Source: Oleispirillum naphthae
GTDB lineage: Bacteria; Pseudomonadota; Alphaproteobacteria; Rhodospirillales; Rhodospirillaceae
NCBI GenBank assembly: GCA_027864655.1
Contig: JAQAZG010000009.1
Span: 1-64,000 of the forward strand
Length of the DNA: 64,000 nucleotides
Reading direction: 5' to 3'
Part shown: piece by piece, positions 8,926 through 17,698 of the stretch
Layout of the letters: each line of letters begins with the position of its first letter
How positions within the stretch are numbered: the first letter of the stretch is position 1
Notes under the pieces: generated by a model
Seen by the model: the letters and a program-made list of their open reading frames with translations, nothing else
Database searches by the model: none
Told to the model about the DNA's origin: nothing
Program-made: the position numbers and the translations under genes

Positions 8926-9111
8926 CTTCTCCGGTGGGATCGACGGCCTACCCATTTCCAAGTAGAGCGCTGCAAAGTTGCCCAACAACGCCGCCAGCGC
9001 CGTATTGGTCATCTCCCGGATCGTCCGCAGAGGGTGGTCCATGCGCACCCGCTTCTCCAGGTCAACATGGGAGAACAAGTCTCCAGACCGCTTGTCTGTC
9101 CCGCGCATCAT
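8914..9111 (-). mobile_element. Remnant of an IS5/IS1182-type transposase (N-terminal 66 codons)
   Basis: Reads MMRGTDKRSGDLFSHVDLEK, continues RVRMDHPLRTIREM and ends in GRPSIPPEKLLRA. This is the conserved start of transposases in which a short N-terminal region precedes the DUF772-type domain. After LLRA the sequence changes abruptly into the DapA-like fragment. The 12 bases cgcccgcagcag (8914-8925) belong to both partners, a microhomology junction. The rest of the transposase is missing, so the element is dead. It marks an old rearrangement at the left edge of the signalling cluster. Confidence 0.75.
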
Positions 9112-9471
9112 CCCCCTCGGCAACAATCCACTGCCGAGATTGAATCATGCCGATGCCGGCCATGCCACCGGGATTTTCAACACCCTGCTAAAGGAACGGA
9201 AGCGTCCAGAAAACTCGGGGCTATTCAATCCGCAACATGCGGTTCCGGCACGATTGCGGCGTGGGGGATTGGATTTGCTGTCGGGCTACGGGTCGAAGGG
9301 GCCATCCGGACGGGGGTGAGTAGTTTCCGATCCTTTCTCGCCTGTTCCGCCGGCTGCTATACCTTACCATACAAGAAATCCATCATATTTTTCGGTCGCG
9401 CCATTCTATCGTTTCGAATGCGTCCCCGGCGTGCCGTTGGCGCAAGGCCGCTCATGGTTGGGAGGGTTCGG
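9112..9471. other. Non-coding gap before the hybrid kinase gene
   Basis: About 360 bases between the transposase remnant and the kinase start. Reading frames here are open but have no recognisable content; one is continuous with the kinase frame but lacks a good start. The first part may be decayed insertion-sequence DNA. The AT-rich part at 9355-9415 (ctatacc, catatttttcgg) is the likeliest place for the promoter of the kinase operon, but no clear -35/-10 pair was found. Confidence 0.4.
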
Positions 9472-12153
9472 ATGTCGGTTCCGTTGTCGCAGGCGCGGTT
9501 TCGCGCAGTTTCCATGGAACTGATCGCGTGTTCGGATGAGAGCCGTTCGAACCTGCTCGTCGTCGCCGACGATGGAACCGCCATCACCATAGAATGCGAT
9601 AACGATTCAATTTCGGAAATTCAACGGCACATGGCACGGCGCGCGTCGGCCAGTTCCGAGGCGGAGACACGTCTCACCGCTAGAGACCGGGACTTGGGCC
9701 TTGCGGATGACGGCGGGACTGTAGCCGCCAGAGACGTGAGAGAGCGGATCAAAGCGCAGCGCGAGAATGTCGAGAGTCGGCGGATATTCGAAGATCTTCT
9801 GGAAAACTCCGACGCCGCGATCATCGACTATGACTTTTCCGTCCTGTTTCGGGTCGTACAGGATCTGAAACGGGATGGTGTGCGCGACTTGCGGGGATAT
9901 GTCGGAGAATCGGACGAGCGGATGGATAAATTCGTTGGCGTCGTGCGTATCAACTACGCCAATGCGGCCGCCCTGCGGATGCTCCGTGTTTCCTCGTTGC
10001 AGGAACTCGTCAGGCAATCGACCAATATCATCGATATCGCCGAGGCGATCTTTCAGAACGATACGCGTATCCGCCGTTCGGAATATCTAGTCGCCGACGG
10101 CATGCCCATCCCCGTCGTCTATTCGCTGCGGGTTCCAAGGACGGAGGAAGAGGCGCGCCGCGTTCCCATCGTCATCATGGATCTGTCCGATGTTCGGCTT
10201 GCCGAGGCGGCCCGCCAGGCGGCCATCGCCAAATCACAATTCTTTTCAAGCATGAGCCACGAGATTCGGACGCCGCTGAATGGCGTAATCGGCAACCTTG
10301 AACTGCTCGCCCTGACCTCTCTCGATAACGCGCAGTTCGAGTTGATTGACGATGCCGACAAGGCGGCCAAGGCGCTTCTGGGGCTGATCGGCAATATTCT
10401 CGATTTTACGAAAATCGAGGCCGGTAAATTGACCATCGAAATGGGCGACATCAGCCCCGCCGCCTTGGTGGATGAGGCCGTCGACGTCGTGCAAAGCCTT
10501 GGGCGGCAGAAGAACATTTCGGTCGCGGCCACATTCGGTCCCGATGTGCCGTGTCTGGTCCGTGGCGATGCCATGCGCGTTCGCCAGATTCTGCTCAATC
10601 TGATCGGCAACTCGGTGAAATGCACCGAGCAGGGCGGCGTGCAGGTGAATCTCACGGTGGTTTCCTGGAGCCAGGAAACATGCCTCCTGCGCTTCGATGT
10701 GCACGATTCCGGGCGAGGCTTCAACCAAACCCTGGCAGCACGGCTGTTCGAGCCTTTCACCCAGGAACAACCGGACGCCGAGGGGGGGGAAGGCACGGGG
10801 CTTGGCCTGTCCATTTGCAAAAGTCTGGTGGAAGCCTTCGATGGGACCATAGGCTGCGAAGGCGTGCCCGACGAGGGCGCAACTTTCTGGTTTACGCTTC
10901 CGGTCGATGTCGTCAGGCGGGCGCAGCCGGTGGATCACCCCGACTTGTCGAAGGTCAGGGCCATGGTGATCGGCGGCGATATCGAGGTAGGGCAGTCTCT
11001 TGAGGCGTATTTCAAGAGATGCGGCGCTACCGTGATCTCGGAAGTTCATCGGACTTTCTCTGCTCTCGCAACGGAACTTAGCCGCACCGAATCTTCTCTT
11101 GTGGATGTCGCCGTGTACGTTCCCGAAGGCCGTGATGACGATGCCTCGGACGTTGCGCAGTGGCTGGAAGAGCGGCATATCGTCCCGCTTTTGTTCGGCT
11201 CCGGACAACCCCTGCGTGCCCGGCTGCGCCAAGGATTCGCGGCTGTGATCGAATCTGCCGCCGGTGCCAATTATTTCGACCACAACAACCGTCTTCTGGT
11301 GGGGCATGCCCAGGCCCGCGACCGGCTTGTCGCCCAGCAGTCGGCCATCGTTTCGGCGTTCGGCCCCGGTCTCACGGGAATGCAGGTGCTTGTCCTCGAG
11401 GACCGGGTGGTCAACCAGACGGTCATCCAGAAGCAACTTAAGAAGCTCGGTATCGACTGCATGTTGGCGATCAATGGCATCAAAGGCCTCGAAGTACTGG
11501 ATCATCAGGATTTCGATCTGATTTTGTGCGACTGCTTCATGCCGAGGATGGACGGCTACGAGTTCACACGAGTCCTGCGCAAGCGCGAGGCCGATCAAGC
11601 GGATGGTCTTCACGTGCCGGTTATCGCACTTACGGCGAACGCCTTTCGCGAGGACGCAGACAAGTGTCTTGAAGCCGGAATGGACGACTTCATCAGCAAG
11701 CCGGTGACCATGGATCGGCTCATCGCAATGCTGGTCAAGTGGCTGCCTCCCGCGAAGCCCGTTTCCGTCGCCTCCAACCAACCGCGGAGCGATCAAGCGG
11801 ACACGATACAGATGATCGATATGGAGGCCCTGGCGGAAATACTGGGCACGAACGAGCCGGATATGCTGAACCAGATGCTGAGCGAGTTCCTGACCGTCGC
11901 CGGGACCTCGCTTGCGGAGGTTGAAACTGCGGTGCTCTCCGGCGGAGCGGACAGCATCAAGAGTGCCGCGCATGGTGCCAAAGGAGAGGCGCGCTATGCG
12001 GCGGCCTCAGGACTCGCCGGGTTGTATGCGGAGGTGGAGCGCCAGGCTAATGACGATTCCGGCAGCTTGCGGGATTTGCTGGCCCGTGCCGCCGTGGAGA
12101 TACACCGCATCGAGGAATTTGTTCGTGGGCGCCTGGAAGCCTCCCAGCCATAA
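9472..12153 (+). CDS. Cytoplasmic hybrid histidine kinase with receiver and Hpt domains
   Basis: An 893-residue phosphorelay kinase. The start is the ATG at 9472 after GGGAGGG. No membrane segment is visible. An N-terminal unassigned and PAS-like region spans to about 245. HisKA carries His263 (FFSSMSHEIRTPLNGVIGN), followed by an HATPase with LIGNSVKCTE, DSGRGF and GTGLGLSIC. Next comes a degenerate receiver (about 490-620) without a phospho-acceptor Asp, then a true receiver with Asp687 (LILCDCFMPRMDGYEF). A C-terminal Hpt domain follows, with His834 in SAAHGAKGEARYAA. The BvgS-like order predicts His-Asp-His relay to a separate regulator, probably one of the two genes downstream. It is first in a three-gene operon. 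Confidence 0.88.
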   Translation: MSVPLSQARFRAVSMELIACSDESRSNLLVVADDGTAITIECDNDSISEIQRHMARRASASSEAETRLTARDRDLGLADDGGTVAARDVRERIKAQRENVESRRIFEDLLENSDAAIIDYDFSVLFRVVQDLKRDGVRDLRGYVGESDERMDKFVGVVRINYANAAALRMLRVSSLQELVRQSTNIIDIAEAIFQNDTRIRRSEYLVADGMPIPVVYSLRVPRTEEEARRVPIVIMDLSDVRLAEAARQAAIAKSQFFSSMSHEIRTPLNGVIGNLELLALTSLDNAQFELIDDADKAAKALLGLIGNILDFTKIEAGKLTIEMGDISPAALVDEAVDVVQSLGRQKNISVAATFGPDVPCLVRGDAMRVRQILLNLIGNSVKCTEQGGVQVNLTVVSWSQETCLLRFDVHDSGRGFNQTLAARLFEPFTQEQPDAEGGEGTGLGLSICKSLVEAFDGTIGCEGVPDEGATFWFTLPVDVVRRAQPVDHPDLSKVRAMVIGGDIEVGQSLEAYFKRCGATVISEVHRTFSALATELSRTESSLVDVAVYVPEGRDDDASDVAQWLEERHIVPLLFGSGQPLRARLRQGFAAVIESAAGANYFDHNNRLLVGHAQARDRLVAQQSAIVSAFGPGLTGMQVLVLEDRVVNQTVIQKQLKKLGIDCMLAINGIKGLEVLDHQDFDLILCDCFMPRMDGYEFTRVLRKREADQADGLHVPVIALTANAFREDADKCLEAGMDDFISKPVTMDRLIAMLVKWLPPAKPVSVASNQPRSDQADTIQMIDMEALAEILGTNEPDMLNQMLSEFLTVAGTSLAEVETAVLSGGADSIKSAAHGAKGEARYAAASGLAGLYAEVERQANDDSGSLRDLLARAAVEIHRIEEFVRGRLEASQP

Positions 12154-12185
12154 CCGGAGGGGGCGGAGCCCCCGTAGGGAAAACG

Positions 12186-13409
12186 ATGTATAACAGGGTG
12201 CATGAGGGAACTAGGGTACTGATCGTTGACGACAACGCTTTTGCCCGCAGCGTCGGCAGACGGGCATTGGCGGCTGCCGGCGTCAATTCGATTCTGGACG
12301 CAGCGAGTGGGCAGGAGGCCTTCGACTTGCTCGGCCGTGCAGGACAGACGATCGATGTCGTCTTCTGCGACCTGATGATGCCGGATATGGACGGTATCCA
12401 GCTTGTCCGGATTGCCGCGACTCTGGCCAATCCGCCGTCATTCGTATTCTTGAGCGGCGCCGACGCGACGGTGCTGGCCGCTGCCGAAAATACTGCGCGC
12501 GCCCGGGGCTTGCGTGTCTTGGGCGCCATCGAGAAGCCTCTGACGCCCAAGGCCGTCCGCCGTGTGCTTGTCCGACGTGACGACCTGCCGCCGCCACCCG
12601 AGGCCGATCAAAAGCCGGTCGATCTTACCCCTCAGGAGATGGACGCGGCCTTGGCAAAAAATCAGTTCCTGCTTTACTTTCAGCCAAAGGTCTCGTTGAC
12701 CGATGGCAGCATCGTAGGTTTCGAATCCTTGGTGCGCTGGCAACATCCCGAGCTCGGCTTGATCCTTCCCGACGCCTTCATCTCCATGGCGGAACGAAGC
12801 GGCCGGATTGGCCCTCTCACGGAGGTCACCACGAAGCTCGCTCTGAAGCAATGTGCCGCATGGGCCTCAATCGGCCTCTATCCCAAGGTAAGCGTCAACC
12901 TGTCGGCCCATATGTTGGTGGACCTGGATCTGCCGGATCGCATGGCCGGCGAGGCGGAGCGTTCCGGGGTCGATCCACGGCAATTGATTCTGGAGGTCAC
13001 GGAATCGGGATTATTTCAGAACAAGGCCAATACGCTCGACATCCTCGCCCGGTTGCACATGAAAGGGTTTCCCTTATCCATCGACGATTTTGGCACAGGG
13101 TATTCCTGCATGGAGCAGTTGCGCAGCGTTCCGTTCTCCGAAATGAAAATCGATCGAGTTTTCGTCATGGGTGCGGCGGGAAATTCGCGTGCAAGGACGA
13201 TTCTGGAATCGAGCGCCGCCCTTGGACGGAGTCTGCAGATGTGCGTGGTTACGGAAGGTGTCGAAACGCAGGAAGACTGGGACACCGTATGCATGGCGGG
13301 CGCGGATGTTGTGCAGGGGTTCTTTATCGCCAGGCCGATGGCGGCGGAGCTTGTCCCGGCATGGATGAGCGCGTTTCCGCATGAGAGAAGAATAATATTT
13401 TCCAAGTAA
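12186..13409 (+). CDS. Response regulator with EAL cyclic-di-GMP phosphodiesterase domain
   Basis: A 407-residue protein. The receiver (about 8-130) has Asp62 (VVFCDLMMPDMDGIQL) and the conserved Lys in IEKPLTP. The EAL domain (about 150-400) has GFESLVRWQHP (Ser in place of the usual Ala), the Glu in EVTES (Glu270), DDFGTGYS (300-307) and a final VVTEGVET and QGFFIARP. The metal and catalytic residues look intact, so active hydrolysis of cyclic di-GMP is likely. It follows the kinase by 32 bases, with a small GGGGGC-GGA-GCCCCC hairpin between them, and is the best candidate for the relay output. Confidence 0.9.
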   Translation: MYNRVHEGTRVLIVDDNAFARSVGRRALAAAGVNSILDAASGQEAFDLLGRAGQTIDVVFCDLMMPDMDGIQLVRIAATLANPPSFVFLSGADATVLAAAENTARARGLRVLGAIEKPLTPKAVRRVLVRRDDLPPPPEADQKPVDLTPQEMDAALAKNQFLLYFQPKVSLTDGSIVGFESLVRWQHPELGLILPDAFISMAERSGRIGPLTEVTTKLALKQCAAWASIGLYPKVSVNLSAHMLVDLDLPDRMAGEAERSGVDPRQLILEVTESGLFQNKANTLDILARLHMKGFPLSIDDFGTGYSCMEQLRSVPFSEMKIDRVFVMGAAGNSRARTILESSAALGRSLQMCVVTEGVETQEDWDTVCMAGADVVQGFFIARPMAAELVPAWMSAFPHERRIIFSK

Positions 13410-13443
13410 TACTGGTGTATATAGGGGCAACGGTGAAAAAGAA

Positions 13444-14256
13444 ATGAACGATATATGTATTCCGTCCGTCAAATTCATTGTTGTAGATGATCGTTCGTTG
13501 ATTCGCAGAATCGTGAGGCAACATCTTGAATCCCGTGGCATAGACCTCATCGATTTGGTCTGCGACGGTCAGGAAGCCCTCGATTTATTGAAATTTTCAT
13601 CTCCCGTCCTCACCGCGCCGCCACTCACGGGCGCGTCCGGCTTACCGCCTGACGACGTCGATGACTCCTCATCCAAATATTTTAACTATAAAACATCACA
13701 TACATACTGCGTTATCACCGACTTCAGTATGCCAAATTTAAACGGATTGCAGTTGGTGAAAGCGATCCGTTGTGGCGAGACGGGAATACCGCGCGATACT
13801 CCGATTATACTTCTTACGGGATATTCAGATGAATACATCGTTTCCACGGCGTTGTCTCTGGATGTGAATGCCTTCGTTCCGAAGCCCGTTTCCCACGACG
13901 TCTTATGGGAGAAAGTGGAATGCGTTCTTACAACAGAAGTTCCCGTTAAAGAGGTTTCCGCATACGCGACAGTCGAAATTCCCGACGAATCTGGGAAAGT
14001 CATTGAGGATAAATCGGATCTCGCCAACTTGGAGATTGTGGTCGACGATCAGACTCTGGCCTACAGTTGGATTCCTCTGGACAAGGTCAAGTCCGGCACC
14101 GTGTTGGCTGGAAGCCTGCGCAACGGGCGAGGAGATCTGCTTTTCCGCCAAGGAATGGTGATTTCGGAAGACATTCTCCATAAGCTCATGGACATCAAAC
14201 GCACACGCGGGTTCAGTGGAAAAATTCCGATCACAAAATCGCCGAAGAAAGGATGA
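13444..14256 (+). CDS. Divergent response regulator with a C-terminal HD-GYP-associated-like segment
   Basis: A 270-residue regulator. The receiver domain has the acidic pair VVDDRS, Asp93 (YCVITDFSMPNLNG), Thr in ILLTGYSDEY and Lys in VPKPVS. An unusual insert of about 30 residues (51-85, rich in P, D and S) lies before the phospho-acceptor strand. The C-terminal part (SWIPLDKVKSGTVLAGSLRN then GRGDLLFRQGMVISEDIL) resembles the short domain that precedes HD-GYP phosphodiesterases, but no HD-GYP domain follows. The gene is much more AT-rich than its neighbours, suggesting separate origin. It is third in the kinase operon, 34 bases after the EAL gene. Confidence 0.8.
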   Translation: MNDICIPSVKFIVVDDRSLIRRIVRQHLESRGIDLIDLVCDGQEALDLLKFSSPVLTAPPLTGASGLPPDDVDDSSSKYFNYKTSHTYCVITDFSMPNLNGLQLVKAIRCGETGIPRDTPIILLTGYSDEYIVSTALSLDVNAFVPKPVSHDVLWEKVECVLTTEVPVKEVSAYATVEIPDESGKVIEDKSDLANLEIVVDDQTLAYSWIPLDKVKSGTVLAGSLRNGRGDLLFRQGMVISEDILHKLMDIKRTRGFSGKIPITKSPKKG

Positions 14257-14327
14257 CCCACCCCGGTCCCGTCGGCTTTGGCAGGGTTGCTGTGCCCCCG
14301 GGTTTCATCCAGCGGAGACTGGAGCCC

Positions 14328-15269
14328 TCACGCTCCCTTGAGCTCCTTCACCTTCGCCTCGGTGCGGGCGATCAGGCGGTCCATTTCGGCGATGTCGGCG
14401 GGCGAAAGCCTGGGGCCGGGGGCGCGTAAGCCGGCGTCGGCGATCGCGCCGCGGCGCATCAGGATGTGCTTGCGCAGGGCGAGGCCGAGGCCGAGCTGCT
14501 GCTCATGGCGGAGGATCGGCAGGTAGCAGTCGTAGAGGTCTTCCGCTTCGTCCGCCTTGCCCGCAGCAAACAGGCGCACGGTCTCCACCAGCGCCTCGGG
14601 GAAGGCGAAGCCGGTCATCGCGCCGTCCGCGCCGCGGCCCAGTTCCTGCGGCAGGAAGATGCCGCCGTTGCCGCAGAGAATGGACATGCGCGGCGCGGTG
14701 CCCGCCGCCTCCGCCGCGCGCACCGCGCCGATCTTCGCCAGGCCCGGGCTTTCCTCGTGCTTCAGCATGACGATCTGCGGCAACTCGCGGGTCAGCTCCA
14801 GGATCGCGCGCGGCGACACCGGCACCCCCGTGGCCTGCGGGAAATCCTGAAACACCACCGGCACCTGCGGGCCGATCGCGGCGCACACCTGATGGTAATA
14901 GGCGGTCACCCGGTCCTCGCGCGCCGGGCCGCGCGAGGGGGCCACCATCACCCCGGCGGCGCCCGCATCCATCACGTAGGCGGTGAGGCTTGCGAGGTTG
15001 GCAAGCCCGGCATCCGACACCCCGGCCACCACCGGAACGCGGCCGCCGATGCGCTTCATCACCCGGTCGAACACCGCGCGGCGTTCCTCCGGCGTCAGCT
15101 TGTCCGCCTCGCCCATCATGCCGAGCACGGTGAGGCCGTTGACCCCCTTTTCCAGGTAGAAGTCGATCAGGCGGTCGAGGCTGGCGAAATCGATGCGGCC
15201 GTCGGGGAAGAACGGCGTGGCGCAGATGATGTAGACGCCGCGGGTGGTGCGGGAGATCAGGTCGGACAC
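14328..15269 (-). CDS. DapA/dihydrodipicolinate synthase family lyase (non-canonical active site)
   Basis: A 313-residue TIM-barrel protein of the DapA/NanA family. The Schiff-base lysine is Lys170 (QIVMLKHEES). Two hallmarks are changed: the Thr pair that grips the pyruvate carboxylate (GTTGE) is GMMGE at 50-54, and the catalytic tyrosine segment YNxP is replaced by FQDFP (140-144). The enzyme therefore probably does not make dihydrodipicolinate; a different aldol or lyase substrate is likely. It is last in a leftward run with wrbA, gltS and an RraA-like gene. Its 3' end is duplicated at 8690-8925. Confidence 0.82.
   Translation of the reverse strand: MSDLISRTTRGVYIICATPFFPDGRIDFASLDRLIDFYLEKGVNGLTVLGMMGEADKLTPEERRAVFDRVMKRIGGRVPVVAGVSDAGLANLASLTAYVMDAGAAGVMVAPSRGPAREDRVTAYYHQVCAAIGPQVPVVFQDFPQATGVPVSPRAILELTRELPQIVMLKHEESPGLAKIGAVRAAEAAGTAPRMSILCGNGGIFLPQELGRGADGAMTGFAFPEALVETVRLFAAGKADEAEDLYDCYLPILRHEQQLGLGLALRKHILMRRGAIADAGLRAPGPRLSPADIAEMDRLIARTEAKVKELKGA
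14334..14501. repeat. 168-bp direct repeat (intact-gene copy)
   Basis: Identical over 168 bases to 8690-8857 and in the same orientation. The repeat lies at the 3' end of the DapA-like gene and flanks, with its partner, a 5.6-kb block holding the transposase remnant and the three signalling genes. Perfect identity followed by a diverged stretch suggests recent gene conversion or a two-step duplication. Recombination between the copies would delete the signalling block. Confidence 0.9.
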
Positions 15270-15353
15270 GGAAGCCTCCTCGGTGGGGGAACGGGGAGAC
15301 CCGATGATACGCCGCGCGCGCCCGCTTGTCCCGGGCGCGCGCGGTCCCGATGG

Positions 15354-15953
15354 TCAGGCCTTGAGCTTCGCCGCGATCTTGGCGAGGTGCTCGGCCTGGA
15401 AACGCATCAACGCGAGCTCGTTCTCCGAAGGCTGGCGGGAGCCGTCGCCCGCCGCCAGGGTGCTGGCGCCGTAGGGGGTGCCGCCGGAAATCTCGCTCAT
15501 CGTCATCTGCCCCTGCGCCGAATAGGGCAGCCCCACCACCACCATGCCGTGGTGCAGCAGAACGGTGTGGAAGGTGAGCAGGGTCGATTCCTGGCCGCCG
15601 TGCTGCGTCGCGGTGGAGACGAACGCCCCGGCGGGCTTGCCGATCAGCTTGCCCGCGAACCACAGGCCGCCGGTCTGGTCGAGGAAGTTCTTCATCTCCG
15701 CGGCCATGTTGCCGAAACGCGTCGGCGTGCCGAAGAGGAAGCCGTCGTACTCCGCCAGTTCCTGCGGGTCGGCCACCGGCGCGGCCTGGTCGAGCTTGAT
15801 GCCCGCCTTGCGCGCCGCGTCCTCGGGCACCAGCTCCGGCACCCGCTTGACCACCGCCTCGGCTCCGGCGGCGCGCACGCCCTCGGCAGCCGCCTGCGCC
15901 ATCGCCTCGACGTGGCCGTAGCTGCTGTAATAGAGGATCAGAATCTTGGTCAT
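15354..15953 (-). CDS. wrbA: NAD(P)H:quinone oxidoreductase, WrbA family
   Basis: A 199-residue flavodoxin-fold enzyme that binds FMN and reduces quinones by two electrons, avoiding semiquinone radicals. The N-terminal FMN-phosphate loop is [13 protein letters not shown]; further signatures are [32 protein letters not shown] and [10 protein letters not shown]. Two adjacent ATG codons (15956 and 15953) follow a GGAG; the inner one is used here. A longer upstream extension of the frame is rejected. It lies between the DapA-like gene and repeat copy B. Confidence 0.93.
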   Translation of the reverse strand: MTKILILYYSSYGHVEAMAQAAAEGVRAAGAEAVVKRVPELVPEDAARKAGIKLDQAAPVADPQELAEYDGFLFGTPTRFGNMAAEMKNFLDQTGGLWFAGKLIGKPAGAFVSTATQHGGQESTLLTFHTVLLHHGMVVVGLPYSAQGQMTMSEISGGTPYGASTLAAGDGSRQPSENELALMRFQAEHLAKIAAKLKA

Positions 15954-16054
15954 CATGTCGCTCCGGGTTGGAATTTCCTGCCCCAGAGATGCGCCCAAAC
16001 GTGCGCGGCAACAATGCAGCTTGTTTGAAAAAGATCGTTGCACTAGCAGCAACA

Positions 16055-16293
16055 AAAAACAGGCCGGGCGCTGCCCGGACCCGCAAAGGGCCTTGGGCCC
16101 TTTGATCCCATAACTTTTTTCGCCGCGTTAGCGGCTATCCACCATCGCGCGGCGTGACGGGCCTATCGCGCTACGCGCAAAAACCAAAAGTTATGGGGTG
16201 CGCGAGGGGATTGAAGCCGACCGCCGGAGGCGGTGGGAACGCCCGGTGGGCGTTCCCAAGGCGGAAATGTCCCCTCGCAACGTTTTGGTTTTG
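16055..16293. repeat. Structured intergenic repeat, copy B (between gltS and wrbA)
   Basis: The largest copy. The core at 16107-16198 has the inverted ends TCCCATAACTTTT and AAAAGTTATGGGG. The inner hairpin is degraded (cgcgcggcgtgacgg). The right arm is the same cloverleaf-like module as the left arm of copy A but inverted (GCGAGGGG...CCCCTCGC, 16202-16277). The left arm (GGCCGGGCGCTGCCCGG and AAGGGCC-TTG-GGCCCTT) resembles that of copy C. It ends in CGTTTTGGTTTTGC two bases before the gltS stop. It lies after gltS and upstream of wrbA, so it is the only copy not between convergent genes. Confidence 0.85.
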
Positions 16294-16294
16294 C

Positions 16295-17485
16295 TCAGCC
16301 GCCGCTGAACAGGTTGATGAAGAGCGTAATCACCACCGGATTGAGCAGGTTGATGAACACCACGGTGATCACCGGCAGGACGAACCAGGCATTCGGCGCG
16401 GGGCCGTTGCGTTCGATCACCGAGGCCATGTTGGCGATGGCGTTGGGGGTCTGCCCCAGGCCGACGCCGCAGTGGCCCGCCGCCATCACCGCCGCATCGT
16501 AGCTTTTGCCCATGGAGCGGAAGGTGACGAAGTAGGCGTAGATCATCATCACCGCCGACTGCACCATCAGGATCACCAGCATCGGGCCCGCGAGGCTGGC
16601 GAGCTTGGCGAGGTTGAGGCGCATCAGGGTGATGGAGAGGAAGAGGTTGAGGGTGATGTTGCCCACCGCATTGATCTCGGGCATGTGCAGGTCCACGCCG
16701 CGCGCATCCGCGATGTTGCGCACCACCGCGCCGCCGAACAGGCAGCCCACGTAGTAGGGGAAGGTGAGGTGCGTCATCTTGAGGAGCGCGGAGATCAGCG
16801 TGCCGCCCGCCGCGGCCAGCAGCACGATGAGCACCGCGTTGAGCAGGGTCAGCTCGACGAACGGCGCCGACGCCTTCTTCTCCTTCAGCGATTCGTCGTC
16901 GTGCGCGTAGTCCGAGGCGAGGCCGTATTTGTCGATCAGCCGCTTCGCCACCGGGCCGCCCACCAGGCTGCCCATCAACAGGCCGAAGGTGGCGGCGGCG
17001 ACGCCGATGGTGGTGGCGCCGTCGGCCCCCAGCTTTTCCAGCGTCGGACCGAAGGCCGCCCCCGAGCCGACCCCGCCCGACATCGAGATCGAACCCATGG
17101 CGATGCCCAGGAGCTTGTTGATGCCGAACACGTCGCACAGGGCGACGCCGACGCCGTTCTGGATGAACAAGAGCGCCACGGCGACGACGCTGAGGATCGC
17201 GCCCTGCTTGCCGCTCTGCTTGATCACCTTGAGGCTGACGGTGAAGCCGATGCAGGTGAAGAACAGGTTCATGAAGAAGTTTTGCAGCGTCGCGTCCATC
17301 TTCACGTTGACGCCGAAGCCCTTCATCGCCACCAGCACCAGCACGCTGAAGATCAGGCCGCCGACCACCGGCGCGGGAATGAAATACGTCTGGAGGAAGC
17401 GGACCTGCTGCTTCACCCATCTGCCGAAGTAAAACACGATCACCGCAAGCCCTACGGTCTGCAGCAGATCCAGAGAAATCACCAT
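16295..17485 (-). CDS. gltS: Sodium/glutamate symporter
   Basis: A 396-residue GltS-family carrier with about ten membrane helices in two inverted halves. Signature stretches include IPAPVVGGLIFSVL near the start, the glycine-rich SISMSGGVGSGAAFGPTLEK in the first half and MAAGHCGVGLGQTPNAIANM in the second, both part of the substrate and sodium site. It is transcribed leftward after the RraA-like gene, with a 213-base gap that may hold its own promoter. The partner enzymes (aldolase and lyase) suggest the true substrate could be a branched or hydroxylated glutamate analogue (inference). Confidence 0.92.
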   Translation of the reverse strand: MVISLDLLQTVGLAVIVFYFGRWVKQQVRFLQTYFIPAPVVGGLIFSVLVLVAMKGFGVNVKMDATLQNFFMNLFFTCIGFTVSLKVIKQSGKQGAILSVVAVALLFIQNGVGVALCDVFGINKLLGIAMGSISMSGGVGSGAAFGPTLEKLGADGATTIGVAAATFGLLMGSLVGGPVAKRLIDKYGLASDYAHDDESLKEKKASAPFVELTLLNAVLIVLLAAAGGTLISALLKMTHLTFPYYVGCLFGGAVVRNIADARGVDLHMPEINAVGNITLNLFLSITLMRLNLAKLASLAGPMLVILMVQSAVMMIYAYFVTFRSMGKSYDAAVMAAGHCGVGLGQTPNAIANMASVIERNGPAPNAWFVLPVITVVFINLLNPVVITLFINLFSGG

Positions 17486-17698
17486 GTCGGGTCCTCCCTA
17501 AATGCAAGAGCGATCAGATCCGTCGGAGGGAATGTGCGAACGCGGCAATCCGGTGGTGTCTTAACTTGGTGATCCGGTATCGAGAAACTCTCCCGGGCGC
17601 GCCTTCTCCGTATTTTATCGCCGCGCCCACGCAAAGCCTGCCGCACTCCGTCCGTCTTTCTTCCGGCCTGCGGCGCGCCGCGGACCGGGCGATGGCGC

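Noticed and set aside
8100-9111. Integration site (att) formed by the tRNA-Leu 3' end
   Set aside because: No second copy of the tRNA 3' end was seen in the window and no integrase gene is present. The adjacent island is better explained by the lyase-fragment repeat and IS remnant.
14328-15269. Calling the gene dapA
   Set aside because: The pyruvate-binding Thr pair and the catalytic Tyr segment are replaced, so lysine biosynthesis is unlikely.
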